A stretch of DNA of 64,000 bases from VBDM01 sp963699535 (lineage in GTDB: Bacteria; Pseudomonadota; Gammaproteobacteria; Burkholderiales; SG8-39). The stretch covers positions 207,192-271,191 of the forward strand of contig CAVOUJ010000032.1 of NCBI GenBank assembly GCA_963699535.1. The letters run 5' to 3'. The notes beneath the pieces were generated by a model, which was not told where the DNA came from, searched no databases, and worked only from the letters and a program-made list of their open reading frames with translations. The position numbers and the translations under genes were made by a program. Below are positions 45,272-53,234 of this stretch, piece by piece. The first letter of the stretch is position 1. Each line of letters opens with the position of its first letter.

Positions 45272-45662
45272 TGCAGTTCCTCCCATACTTGAACACGTTC
45301 ACGCGCTTGATCGCAGCGCGCCAGCCAGCTCTGGCCTCGGCAGCGAGTTGATTTTCCTATCTCTTTCTTGCGAGCGAGACATGGATCATGCTCATAACCG
45401 CGCTACAAAATACATTTTGAGCCTAGACCGGCCCGCCGCGGCTGCATTGAGCCAGATCAAGATGCAGCCAATTAGTGAGGGATCGGGCACCCCTTGGTGG
45501 ACCGTACTCGGCCCTACGAAACCGCTTGAGACAGTCGGGTAAACCCTATATTGCGTGTCAGGTAAACCCGCCGTCAGCCAACCCGACCCACTGCGGAACA
45601 GGGTCCCGTTCCGGCGCGGGACCGCCCCCCGCGATGGTCCACGATGCCCCCGAGCCTCCCCT
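45272..45662. other. intergenic region of about 390 bp
   Basis: The stretch contains the leader of the BIG2 gene, including its ribosome site. The middle is more AT-rich (around 45,400-45,420, tacaaaatacattttgag), where a promoter for the minus-strand gene could lie, but I cannot identify clear hexamers. The rest shows no convincing open frame, RNA or repeat. Confidence 0.5.
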
Positions 45663-46670
45663 TCAGGTCTTCGGATCGCTCATCGTGGTTGCCGGGAAGA
45701 GCTCCTCCGGATCGACAGGGCGCACGGCGATGGACTGCTCGACCATGTAGCGGCTCATCGCCGCGAGCGTAGGCAGGCTGTTCTCGTACCCGTAGGGGAA
45801 GATGTCGTCGCCGAGGACCGCGCGCGCTCGCTCCGCGGAGGCGACCAGCCACGGCAGGCCGACGCGCAGCGCGGCGGTCTCGAAGAGCTCGGCCTGGGTG
45901 ATGCGCTTCGCCTCGCAGAACGCCTGGTAGAGGTTGCGCGCGAGCCACGGGTGCTTCTCGTGCAGCTCCCGCCGGATCCCGACGACGTGCATGATCGGAA
46001 ATATCCTGGTCTTTTCGTAATACGCCCGCTCGACGGGCTCGAAGTCCTCGAACAGGCGCCGCACGCTGCCGTTGCGCGCCTTGTAGGCGCGCGGCGTGCG
46101 CGGGCAGACGAGCGCGTCGAGCGCGCCGTCCTCGAGCATCCGGTTGAGCGTGTCGGTCGGGCCGATCGATTGCAGCGGGAAGCCCTCGGGCAGGTTGTTG
46201 GGCCATTTGTCCTTGCGGCCCGGATCGTCCATGCCGCCCTGGAACCAGTTCATCTCGCCGGTGCGCACGCCGAACTCGTCCGAGAGGAAACCCCGCGCCC
46301 AGACGGCCGCGGTGATCTGGTACTCGGGCACGCCGACTTTCTTGCCGCGCAGATCGGCCGGCTTTTCGATGCCGCGATCGGTGCGCACGTAGATCCCCGA
46401 GGCGCGGAAGCTGCGCGACAGGTGCACCGGTATGCCGACGTAGGGGCTCAGGCCGAAGTTGCCTTGGCCACGCGAGACCGCCGCGTAGTATCCGGAGAGG
46501 CCGATCTCGGTGACGTCGAACTCCTGGTGGTACCAGGCGCGGTGGAAGCACTCCTCCAGGTTGACGACGACGTAATTGACCTCGCAGCCTTCGACGCGGA
46601 CGCGGCCGTCCATCAGCGGGCGCACCCGGTCGTAGTCCCAGGTCGCGATGGTGATGCCGACTTTTGCCAT
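45663..46670 (-). CDS. 4,5-dihydroxyphthalate decarboxylase-like / ABC substrate-binding-like protein
   Basis: This 335-residue protein begins VGITIATWDYDRVRPLMDGR and continues EECFHRAWYHQEFDVTEIGL, SYYAAVSRGQGNFG-like and VGVPEYQITAAVWARGFLSD. This pattern is shared by enzymes annotated as 4,5-dihydroxyphthalate decarboxylase (Pht5) and by periplasmic-binding-fold relatives. There is no signal peptide, so a cytoplasmic enzyme is plausible. It is followed upstream on the same strand by a Bug receptor, suggesting uptake and conversion of an aromatic carboxylate. The decarboxylase name is inherited from the family and not proven. Confidence 0.75.
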   Translation of the reverse strand: MAKVGITIATWDYDRVRPLMDGRVRVEGCEVNYVVVNLEECFHRAWYHQEFDVTEIGLSGYYAAVSRGQGNFGLSPYVGIPVHLSRSFRASGIYVRTDRGIEKPADLRGKKVGVPEYQITAAVWARGFLSDEFGVRTGEMNWFQGGMDDPGRKDKWPNNLPEGFPLQSIGPTDTLNRMLEDGALDALVCPRTPRAYKARNGSVRRLFEDFEPVERAYYEKTRIFPIMHVVGIRRELHEKHPWLARNLYQAFCEAKRITQAELFETAALRVGLPWLVASAERARAVLGDDIFPYGYENSLPTLAAMSRYMVEQSIAVRPVDPEELFPATTMSDPKT

Positions 46671-46698
46671 GGCGCCGGGCGTACGCCGCGGAGACGCT

Positions 46699-47679
46699 TC
46701 AGTCGACCTTGATCCCCGCCTTTTTCACCACCGGAGCGATCCTGTCGATGAAGCTGCCTAGGAACGCCGACGCGGCGGCCGGCGTGGGGGAGTCGAACCC
46801 TTCCAGTCCGATCCTGCCGAGCTTCTCGTCGATGTAGGCCTTGTCGCGGACGACCTTGCTGATCTCGGCGTGCAGGCGCTCGATCACGGGCCGCGGCGTC
46901 CCGGTGGGGGCGAAGAAGCCGTACCAGGACTCGTACTCGACGCCGTTGACCTTGCGTTCCAGCAGGGTCGGAATCTCGGGGAAGGCGGCCATGCGCTTCG
47001 CGGAGGAGACCCCGAGCGCCCGGAACTTGCCCGACCTCACGTGCGGCGCAAAGGACGAAGGCAGGCCCATCGCCGCCTGCAGCGTTCCGCCGAGCAGCGC
47101 CGTGACCGTGTCGCCGGAGCCCTTGTACGGGACGTGCAGCATCTCGAGGCCGTTGGCCTGCGCGAACATCTCCATGACGACGTGATGCGGACTGCCCGAG
47201 CCGGAGCTGCCGTAGGCGATGCTGCCCGGCTTGGCGCGCACCAGCTGCACGAACTCCTCCACCGTCTGCGCCGGCACCGACGGGTTCACGCACAGGATGA
47301 ACACACCCTTCGCGAAAGTCCCGAACAGCTCGAGATCGCGCATCAGGTCGTAGTTCAGCTTGGTGTACGTCAGCTTCGACAAGGGCAGGGCTTCCGTCGC
47401 GAAGAGGAGCGTGTAGCCGTCGGGCGCGGAGCGGGCGGCGGCGGCCGCGCCGATGTTGGTGTTCGCGCCCGGCAGATTCTCGATGTACAGCGTCGCGCCC
47501 ATGTTCTGCGACATCTTTTCCGTCGCGATACGCGCGACCACATCCAGGCCGCTGCCGGCCGCGACCGGCACGATCACGCGTATGGGCTTGGCGGGATAGC
47601 CCTGCGCCGCCGCCGGGGCGGAGAAGGCGATGGACAGCGCAACAGACGACAGGATCGAAACAAGCAACCGGGTTCGCAT
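46699..47679 (-). CDS. Bug-family tripartite tricarboxylate receptor (TctC-like)
   Basis: This 326-residue binding protein starts MRTRLLVSILSSVALSIAFS with a signal ending AAAQ, followed by GYPAKPIRVIVPVAAGSGLD. It has ENLPGANTNIGAAAAARSAP, MLHVPYKGSGDTVTALLGGT and the C-terminal APVVKKAGIKVD. The ATG 47679 has agggaggacacc upstream. It is the fifth receptor and lies 28 bp upstream of the phthalate-decarboxylase-like gene. Confidence 0.92.
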   Translation of the reverse strand: MRTRLLVSILSSVALSIAFSAPAAAQGYPAKPIRVIVPVAAGSGLDVVARIATEKMSQNMGATLYIENLPGANTNIGAAAAARSAPDGYTLLFATEALPLSKLTYTKLNYDLMRDLELFGTFAKGVFILCVNPSVPAQTVEEFVQLVRAKPGSIAYGSSGSGSPHHVVMEMFAQANGLEMLHVPYKGSGDTVTALLGGTLQAAMGLPSSFAPHVRSGKFRALGVSSAKRMAAFPEIPTLLERKVNGVEYESWYGFFAPTGTPRPVIERLHAEISKVVRDKAYIDEKLGRIGLEGFDSPTPAAASAFLGSFIDRIAPVVKKAGIKVD

Positions 47680-47777
47680 GGTGTCCTCCCTCTGTTTTCC
47701 TGCGAAGGGGCAGTGTAGGGCGGAAGCGATGCGGAAATCAAACCCGCCGCTGGGCCGGTGATAGAATTTGTTCCGTA

Positions 47778-47987
47778 ATGGACCTGAAGCTCCCTCCCGG
47801 AATGGACGCCGCGCTCGGGCGCGAGGCGCGCCGCACGGGCACGCCGAAGGCGACACTGCTGCAGCGCGCCGTGAAGGCGTACCTGGAAGAGCGCTCCGAC
47901 GCGCGCGCGGTGCGGGCGGCACGACGCCAGGGCGGGAAAGCTATCCCCTGGTCCGGGGTGAAGCGCCGGCATGGTTTGGCGGGTTGA
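47778..47987 (+). CDS. ribbon-helix-helix-type antitoxin-like small protein
   Basis: This 69-residue protein MDLKLPPGMDAALGREARRT continues TPKATLLQRAVKAYLEERSD. The beta strand and two helices fit a CopG/RelB-type DNA-binding antitoxin, and the C-terminus is Arg-rich. A RelE/ParE-like reading frame begins 17 bp before its stop, as in type II toxin-antitoxin operons, but that toxin is cut off after about 14 residues. Confidence 0.6.
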   Translation: MDLKLPPGMDAALGREARRTGTPKATLLQRAVKAYLEERSDARAVRAARRQGGKAIPWSGVKRRHGLAG

Positions 47988-48013
47988 GTTTCTGCCGGCG
48001 GCCGCCAAGGCCT
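47971..48013 (+). pseudogene. N-terminal stub of a RelE/ParE-like toxin
   Basis: MVWRVEFLPAAAKA is the typical start of a RelE/ParE toxin. After about 48012 the sequence no longer resembles one and runs into the leader of the next gene (tacactgaacccctgcc). The toxin is therefore truncated, by deletion or by a false join. Confidence 0.5.
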
Positions 48014-48053
48014 ACACTGAACCCCTGCCTGGACCTCCTCGCTCAAACCGGAC

Positions 48054-49200
48054 ATGCGCCTCTCCGACTGCCACAACTTCCACGACTTCCGCAGGCTCGC
48101 GAAGCGGCGGCTGCCCGGGGCCGATCTTCAACTACATCGACGGGGCGGCGGACGACGAGGTGACCTACCGCCGCAACACCGAGGCCTTCGAGCGCTGCGA
48201 CCTCGTGCCGAACGTCCTGCGTGGCGTCGAGTCCCTCGATCTGTCGGTGACGGTGATGGGGCAGAAGCTCGCGCTGCCGGTCTACTGCTCGCCGACCGCG
48301 CTGCAGCGCCTCTTCCACCACCGGGGCGAGCGCGCGGTCGCGGCCGCGGCGTCGAAGTTCGGGACGATGTTCGGCGTGTCGTCGCTCGGCACGGTGGGCC
48401 TGGAGGAATTGCGCCGCGCCTACTCGACGCCGCAGTGCTACCAGTTCTACGTCCACAAGGACCGCGGCCTGAACCGCGCCATGCTGAAGCGCGCGAAGGA
48501 GGCGGGCATCGACGTGATGATGCTGACCGTGGACAGCATCACCGGCGGCAACCGCGAGCGCGACCTGCGCACCGGCTTCACGATTCCCTTCAGGCTGACG
48601 CTCGGCGGCATGTTCCAGTTCGCGCTGAAGCCCATGTGGGGCCTCAACTACGTCACCCACGAGCGCTTCAGGCTGCCCCAGCTCGAGGAGCACATCGACA
48701 TGAAAGGCGACACCCTGTCGATCGGGCGCTATTTCACCGAGATGCTGGATCCTTCGATGAACTGGAAATACGTGGCCGAGATGGTGCGCGAGTGGAACGG
48801 CCAGTTCTGCCTGAAGGGTCTCATGTCGGTCGAGGACGCGAAGCGCGCGGCCGAGATCGGCTGCACCGGCATCATCCTGTCCAACCACGGCGGCCGGCAG
48901 CTCGACGGCTCGCGCGCCGCCTTCGACCAGCTCGCCGAAGTCGTCGACGCCGTCGGCGACCGGCTCGACGTCATGATGGACGGCGGCGTCCAGCGCGGCA
49001 CCCACGTCCTCAAGGCCCTGTCGCTCGGCGCCAAGGCCGTCGGCGTCGGGCGCTACTACCTCTTTCCGCTCGCTGCGGCGGGCGAGGCCGGCGTCGAGCG
49101 GGCGCTGGGAATCATGCGCACGGAGCTCGAGCGGGACATGAGGCTGATGGGTTGCACTTCGGTCGGGCAGCTCTCGAGGGGCAATCTGCGGTTCAGGTAG
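48054..49200 (+). CDS. lldD: FMN-dependent alpha-hydroxy-acid dehydrogenase (LldD-like), single frameshift
   Basis: This enzyme of about 382 residues starts MRLSDCHNFHDFRRLAKRRL. After CTG CCC GGG an extra G (48117-48120) shifts the frame; correction gives PGPIFNYIDGAADDEVTYRR. FMN and active-site residues are PVYCSPTALQRLFHHRGERA, QCYQFYVHKDRGLNRAMLKR, MMLTVDSITGGNRERDLRTG, CLKGLMSVEDAKRAAEIG and SNHGGRQLDGSRAAFDQL (catalytic His and Arg). The insertion FRLTLGGMFQFALKPMWGLN suits membrane-associated L-lactate or (S)-mandelate dehydrogenases. The exact acid is unknown. Confidence 0.88.
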
Positions 49201-49409
49201 GGCGCTTCTGGGCCAGGAGCGGGCATTCAGTCTGAAGATTGCAGCCTATTTTCGATATTTCTGCAGTCTGTGGCCAGGATAGGCGGCATGAAAGCACGCA
49301 ACCCGTTGAACGGCCACAAGTCGTTTCGCGCGGTGCCATAATAGGCCGCATTTCGGAAGCTCACTATACGTTACCTGGCCCCGAACCATCAACCGAAAGG
49401 AGTCCAACC
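49201..49409. other. intergenic region
   Basis: Two hundred bases between the dehydrogenase and HdeD genes. A ribosome site (gaaaggag) is at the right end. No other feature is convincing. Confidence 0.4.
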
Positions 49410-49982
49410 ATGAACATCGTCGAGAAAAAACTGGCTGCCATTCTGTTTCGTAACTGGTGGGTGCTGCTGTTGCGTGGTCTCGTCGCGATCGCGTTCGGTG
49501 TCCTGGTCTGGTTTCAACCCGGGATCTCGCTCGCCGCGCTGGTGTTGCTCTTCGGTGCCTACTCAATGGCAGACGGCATCCTTGGCGTCTGGACCGCCAT
49601 CGCGGAACGCAAGGAACGTGAGCACTGGGGGCTGCTGCTTCTCGAGGGATTGCTAGGCATCGGTGTCGGGATCCTGACTTTCTTAGTCCCCGGTATCACC
49701 GCGCTCGCGCTCGTGTTCTACATCGCAATCTGGGCGATCGCCACGGGTGTTCTCGAGATCGTGGCCGCAATCCGTCTGCGGAAGGAGATCGAGGGCGAGT
49801 GGCTGCTCATCCTCAGCGGGCTCGCCTCGGTCGTGTTCGGCGTCATCCTCATGGCGCAGCCGGGAGTGGGCGCGCTCGCCGTGCTTTGGCTTATCGCCAC
49901 GTACGCCATCGTCTTTGGCGTTCTCCTCGTAATCCTGGCGTTCAAGGCGCGTTCGTTCGTTAGCGAGGCGGCACGCTCGTGA
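49410..49982 (+). CDS. HdeD family membrane protein
   Basis: This 190-residue inner-membrane protein has six hydrophobic helices in three pairs, with the repeated DUF308 motif: NWWVLLLRGLVAIAFGVLVW, GLLLLEGLLGIGVGILTFLV and WLLILSGLASVVFGVILMAQ. HdeD proteins are linked to acid or stress resistance in enterobacteria; outside them the function is unknown. The ATG follows gaaaggagtccaacc. The gene is intact. Confidence 0.9.
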   Translation: MNIVEKKLAAILFRNWWVLLLRGLVAIAFGVLVWFQPGISLAALVLLFGAYSMADGILGVWTAIAERKEREHWGLLLLEGLLGIGVGILTFLVPGITALALVFYIAIWAIATGVLEIVAAIRLRKEIEGEWLLILSGLASVVFGVILMAQPGVGALAVLWLIATYAIVFGVLLVILAFKARSFVSEAARS

Positions 49983-50214
49983 AAGCGCATACGAGTGCCT
50001 GATTGCCGGGAAGTTTTCCGTGAAGATGGACTTCACCTGCGGCGAACGGGCAGAGCCAGGTAACAACCGGTTGCAGCGGACGGCGCCGATGTGCTGCCGC
50101 TGAACTGGCACGTTCGGCCTCATTGGCTTCATACCGATCGGCGACGACGACTAGGCTGTTTCACGTGATCGCTCAAGACATCGAAAAAGGGCTCGCCGTT
50201 GGAAAGGCTTGTGC

Positions 50215-50526
50215 ATGACTGCGCCGCAACGACCGCGCGTGGGGCTTGCACTGGGCAGCGGTTCCGCGCGCGGCTGGGCTCACATCGGCGTCATCCGCGC
50301 GCTCGAAAAGGCGGGGGTTCGTCCGGACATCGTGTGCGGAACATCGATTGGCGCATTGGTCGGTGCCGCCTATGCGGCGGGTGAGCTGGATCGCCTCGAG
50401 AACTGGGTGGAGGAACTGCGGATCGGGGACGTCGTCGGGTTCTTCGATGTAAGCCTGAGCGGTGGAGTGCTCAAGGGCGAGCGCCTGATGGAATTCTTCC
50501 GCCGCAATTTCGCGGACCGTGCGATC
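50215..50526 (+). pseudogene. patatin-like phospholipase, N-terminal fragment
   Basis: The first about 104 residues are a normal RssA/NTE-type patatin: RVGLALGSGSARGWAHIGVI (oxyanion loop and first helix), CGTSIGALVGAAYAAGELDR (nucleophile GTSIG) and FDVSLSGGVLKGERLMEFFR. The protein should continue for 200 or more residues with a catalytic Asp (DG motif), but near 50,526 it changes in frame into an acetyltransferase sequence. It is therefore a fragment. Confidence 0.8.
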
Positions 50527-50540
50527 GGGCCGGAAGGCAT
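50515..50540. other. homology junction, betaproteobacterial to Chloroflexota-like sequence
   Basis: Upstream residues (NFADRAI) belong to a patatin and downstream residues (GPEGITLRAFDPDRD) start the second half of a double-GNAT protein. Gene style, intergenic repeats and frequency of GATCG change here. Confidence 0.65.
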
Positions 50541-51033
50541 CACGCTGCGGGCGTTCGATCCCGATCGGGATCTGGAAGCCGTGGCGTGGGCCGATCGCGA
50601 AGCGTTCCGCGATCACTGGGGCTTCACCGAGCGCCCGTTCGAGCAGGACGTGCAGATGTTCCGGCACTGGCTGGGCGAGCCGCGCTTTGATCCGTCGCTG
50701 TGGTTTGTGGCGGTGCACGGCGATGAAGTGGCGGGTATCAGCCTGTGCGATCGCGCGGACGGAAGACGATCCCGACATGGGCTGGGTCGGCTCGCTGGGC
50801 GTGCTGCGTGCCTATCGCAAGCAGGGCCTGGGCCTGGCGCTGCTGCGCCATTCGTTCGGCGAGTTGTACCGGCGCGGCCAGCGCGCAGTGGGCCTGGGCG
50901 TCGATGCGCTACAACCTGACTGGCGCGCTGCGCCTGTACGAAAAAGCGGGCATGCGCGTCCATCGGCAAGAACAACACGTACGAGAAAGAACTGCGGCCC
51001 GGCGTGGAGTTGAGCACGCAGAGCGTTGCGTAA
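50527..51033 (+). pseudogene. GNAT acetyltransferase, C-terminal domain of a double-GNAT protein, frameshifted
   Basis: GITLRAFDPDRDLEAVAWAD and FRDHWGFTERPFEQD begin the domain; the same positions occur in the middle of the next gene, so a preceding N-terminal GNAT domain is missing. The frame shifts near 50752 (then TEDDPDMGWVGSLGVLRAYR and the acetyl-CoA loop KQGLGLALLRHSF), near 50909 (extra C; YNLTGALRLYEKAGM) and near 50970 (NNTYEKELRPGVELSTQSVA). It ends at TAA 51031-51033. Confidence 0.72.
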
Positions 51034-51037
51034 CGCG

Positions 51038-51083
51038 TAACGAGTAACGAGTGAATGCGTACTGATTCACTCGTTACTCGTTA
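51038..51083. repeat. perfect 19-bp inverted repeat made of 7-bp units
   Basis: TAACGAGTAACGAGTGAAT (51038-51056) and its exact complement (51065-51083) flank an 8-base loop. It consists of TAACGAG heptamers, lies between two acetyltransferase genes and could act as a terminator. Related repeats occur at 52,050-52,106, 53,114-53,213 and about 55,469-55,499. Confidence 0.85.
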
Positions 51084-51104
51084 TCCTGAAAGAGCGAGGA
51101 TAAC

Positions 51105-52059
51105 ATGACAACTGTGTTGCCTTCCGGCTATGTTCTTCGCCCGCCCGTCATGGCCGACGCGCAGGGCGTGGCCGATCTGATCGCGGCGCGCGACATCGCC
51201 GATTACGGTTCAACCGATGCGAGCGTGGAAGAAGTGCAGAATTACTGGGAAGCGCCGCGTTTCGATCTGCAGCAGGATGCGCGCATCATCGTCGCGCCCG
51301 ATGGCTTGATCGTGGGCTATGAAGAAGTCTATCCGCGCAGCGATGAGCGGTTGGAGTTCGACGGCTACGTGCATCCGCGCGAGACCGGGCGCGGCTTCGG
51401 GACGCTGCTGCTGCGCTGGGCTGAAGAGCGCGCCCGGCAGCGCGTTGGCGAGATGCGAGACCGACCGGGCCGGTGATCTTGCGTGGCAACACGGCCGCCG
51501 TCGATCAAAACGCCAGCGCCATGTTCAACGCGGAAGGCTTCGCGCTGGTGCGGCAGTTCTGGCGGATGGAGATCGAGATGACCGCGCCACCCGATCGGCC
51601 CGCGTGGCCCGCCGGGATCACTGTGCGCACCATGCAGCCCGATCACGATGAGCGCCTGGTGCATGCGGTGATCGAAGAGGCGTTTGCCGATCACTGGGGC
51701 CATGTGCCGCGATCGTTTGAGGATTGGGAGCAGGTGGTGCTGCAGCAGCGATGGCTTTGATCCCGCGTTGACGTTCATGGCGTTTGACGGCAGTGAAGTC
51801 GCCGGTGTCGTCGTCAATCGCTATCGTGACATCGCGTGGGTGTGGCAACTGGCCGTGCGGCGCGCGTGGCGCAAACGCGGCCTGGGGCTGGCGCTGCTGC
51901 TGCATTCGTTCAACGAATTCTATCAGCGCGGCGATCGCGCGGTGGGACTGGGCGTGGATGCGCAGAGCCTGACCGGCGCGACGCGCCTGTACGAAAAAGC
52001 GGGCATGCACGTGACGCGGCGAGTACGATACGTATGAGAAAGTACTGCGTAACGAGTGA
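51105..52059 (+). pseudogene. tandem double-GNAT acetyltransferase, frameshifted
   Basis: Starting MTTVLPSGYVLRPPVMADAQ, domain 1 has FDGYVHPRETGRGFGTLLLR as its acetyl-CoA loop. Domain 2 starts PAWPAGITVRTMQPDHDERL and has LAVRRAWRKRGLGLALLLHS and SLTGATRLYEKAGMHVTRRV. The frame is broken near 51465, near 51748 (an extra C before GAT) and near 52020 (restored YDTYEKVLRNE). The stop TGA at 52057 lies within a heptamer repeat. The double-domain architecture is typical of Chloroflexota acetyltransferases; substrate unknown. Confidence 0.75.
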
Positions 52060-52066
52060 TGAGTGA

Positions 52067-52089
52067 ACGAGTGATGGTTGATCACTCGT
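52067..52089. repeat. inverted repeat of ACGAGTG units
   Basis: ACGAGTGAT (52067-52075) pairs with ATCACTCGT (52081-52089). Flanking copies of CGAGTGA and TCACTCG extend the imperfect stem to about 52,050 and 52,106. Same family as 51038-51083. Confidence 0.75.
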
Positions 52090-52124
52090 CACTCGTTACT
52101 CGTCATGACCAAAGGGAGAATATA

Positions 52125-53111
52125 ATGACGATTCAATTACCAACCGGTTTCACGGCGCGGCCTGCCACGCTGGATGATTTGCAGGCCGTGGTGGATGTGA
52201 TGAACGCTGTCACACAGGCCGATGTGGGCAAGAGCGACACCACGCCGTTTACGGTGAGGCGCTACTGGGAAGGCGGCGATCTGAATCTGGCGACAGATAC
52301 GCTGTTGATCTTTGCGCCTGATGGACAGGCGGCGGGCTTCGCGCAGTTCATGGAAGAGACGCCGCCCACACCGTACGATGTGGATACATGGGTGCATCCG
52401 GCCTATGTCGAAACGCGGCGTGGGTGAGGCATTGCTGCAGTGGATCGATCAGCGCGCGCAGCAAGCGCTGGCACATGCTCCGGCGGGCGTGCCCGTTTCG
52501 ATCGAGCATATCTACGTTTACGCGCAAAACCGGGCGGCCCAGCAGCGCCTGGAGAAGTTCGGTTACGCGCGCGAGCGCATCTTCCATCGCATGGCGATCG
52601 ATATTCGATGCGCCGCCGCCCGAGCCGCAGCTGCCGGACGGGCATCACCATCCGATCGTTCCGGCGCGGCGAAGAAGATCGCGCAGTGTATGAGGCCTTT
52701 GAAGAAGCGCAGGCCGACGAGTGGGGACACGAAGCGGCTGCCGTACGACAAGTGGCGCTACTACTTCATCGAAGTGGAAGAGAACTTCGATCCGGAGGCG
52801 TGGTTCCTGGCCGTCGAGGGTGAGACCATCGTCGGGTATGCATTGTGCCGCTGGGATCGCGCGGGCGAACCGGATCGATCGACGGTGCGCTATCTGGCGG
52901 TGCGGCGCGCCGTGGCGCAAGCGCGGCATCGCGCTGGCCTTGCTGCACGCGGCCTTCGGCGGCATGTATCGGCACGGCAAGCGCGGCGCGGGTCTGGGCG
53001 TCGACGCGACGAGTCTACACCGGGGCCGATCGGTTGTATGTGCGCGCCGGAATGCATCGCGCGTTTGAGACGCTGCGCTATCAAAAGTGTTGCGAGGTGC
53101 GTGATGCGTGA
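52125..53111 (+). pseudogene. tandem double-GNAT acetyltransferase, frameshifted
   Basis: It starts MTIQLPTGFTARPATLDDLQ behind agggagaatata. Domain 1 continues to DTWVHPAYV, where the frame shifts near 52412 to KRGVGEALLQWIDQRAQQAL, then EHIYVYAQNRAAQQRLEKFG. Near 52607 (extra C before GAT) it shifts to PPPEPQLPDGITIRSFRRGE, near 52735 to YDKWRYYFIEVEENFDPEAW, and near 52912 to RKRGIALALLHAAFGGMYRH; TGADRLYVRAGMHRAFETLR forms the end. It is a paralogue of the previous gene. Confidence 0.75.
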
Positions 53112-53113
53112 AA

Positions 53114-53213
53114 AGTGACGAGTGACGAGTGAATTGCATATAATGACCATTTGCGCCTCACTCACACACGTGGTGCAGCACTCCTGTCACTTATCACTCG
53201 TCACTCATCATCC
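53114..53213. repeat. ACGAGTG-type repeats flanking the Eis-like gene
   Basis: AGTGACGAGTGACGAGTGA near 53115-53133 pairs imperfectly with TCACTTATCACTCGTCACTC near 53187-53206. Between them is an AT-rich segment (gcatataatgacc, a TATAAT at 53139-53144), a possible promoter for the downstream gene. Confidence 0.6.
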
Positions 53214-53234
53214 ATTCAAGGAATTCCTTTCGAC

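Noticed and set aside
41663..45286. Many repeated plus-strand frames of about 80 residues antisense to the BIG2 gene
   Set aside because: They are complementary shadows of the repeats, share the repeat period, and lack ribosome sites.
41663..45286. Regular direct repeats that could be read as a CRISPR array
   Set aside because: The period is about 255 bp, repeats are long and coding, and there are no spacers or cas genes.
24541..45540. Repeated 12-mer GAGACAGTCGGG (24,542 and 45,528; near copy at 8,206)
   Set aside because: At this length many chance repeats are expected in 64 kb of GC-rich DNA, and contexts differ.
4978..48120. Programmed ribosomal frameshifting as explanation for the broken genes
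   Set aside because: The sites lack slippery heptamers and stimulatory hairpins, involve unrelated families, and are cured by deleting one base.
49983..50214. Possible small RNA or gene in the HdeD-patatin gap
   Set aside because: No convincing promoter, hairpin with T-run or coding frame is visible.
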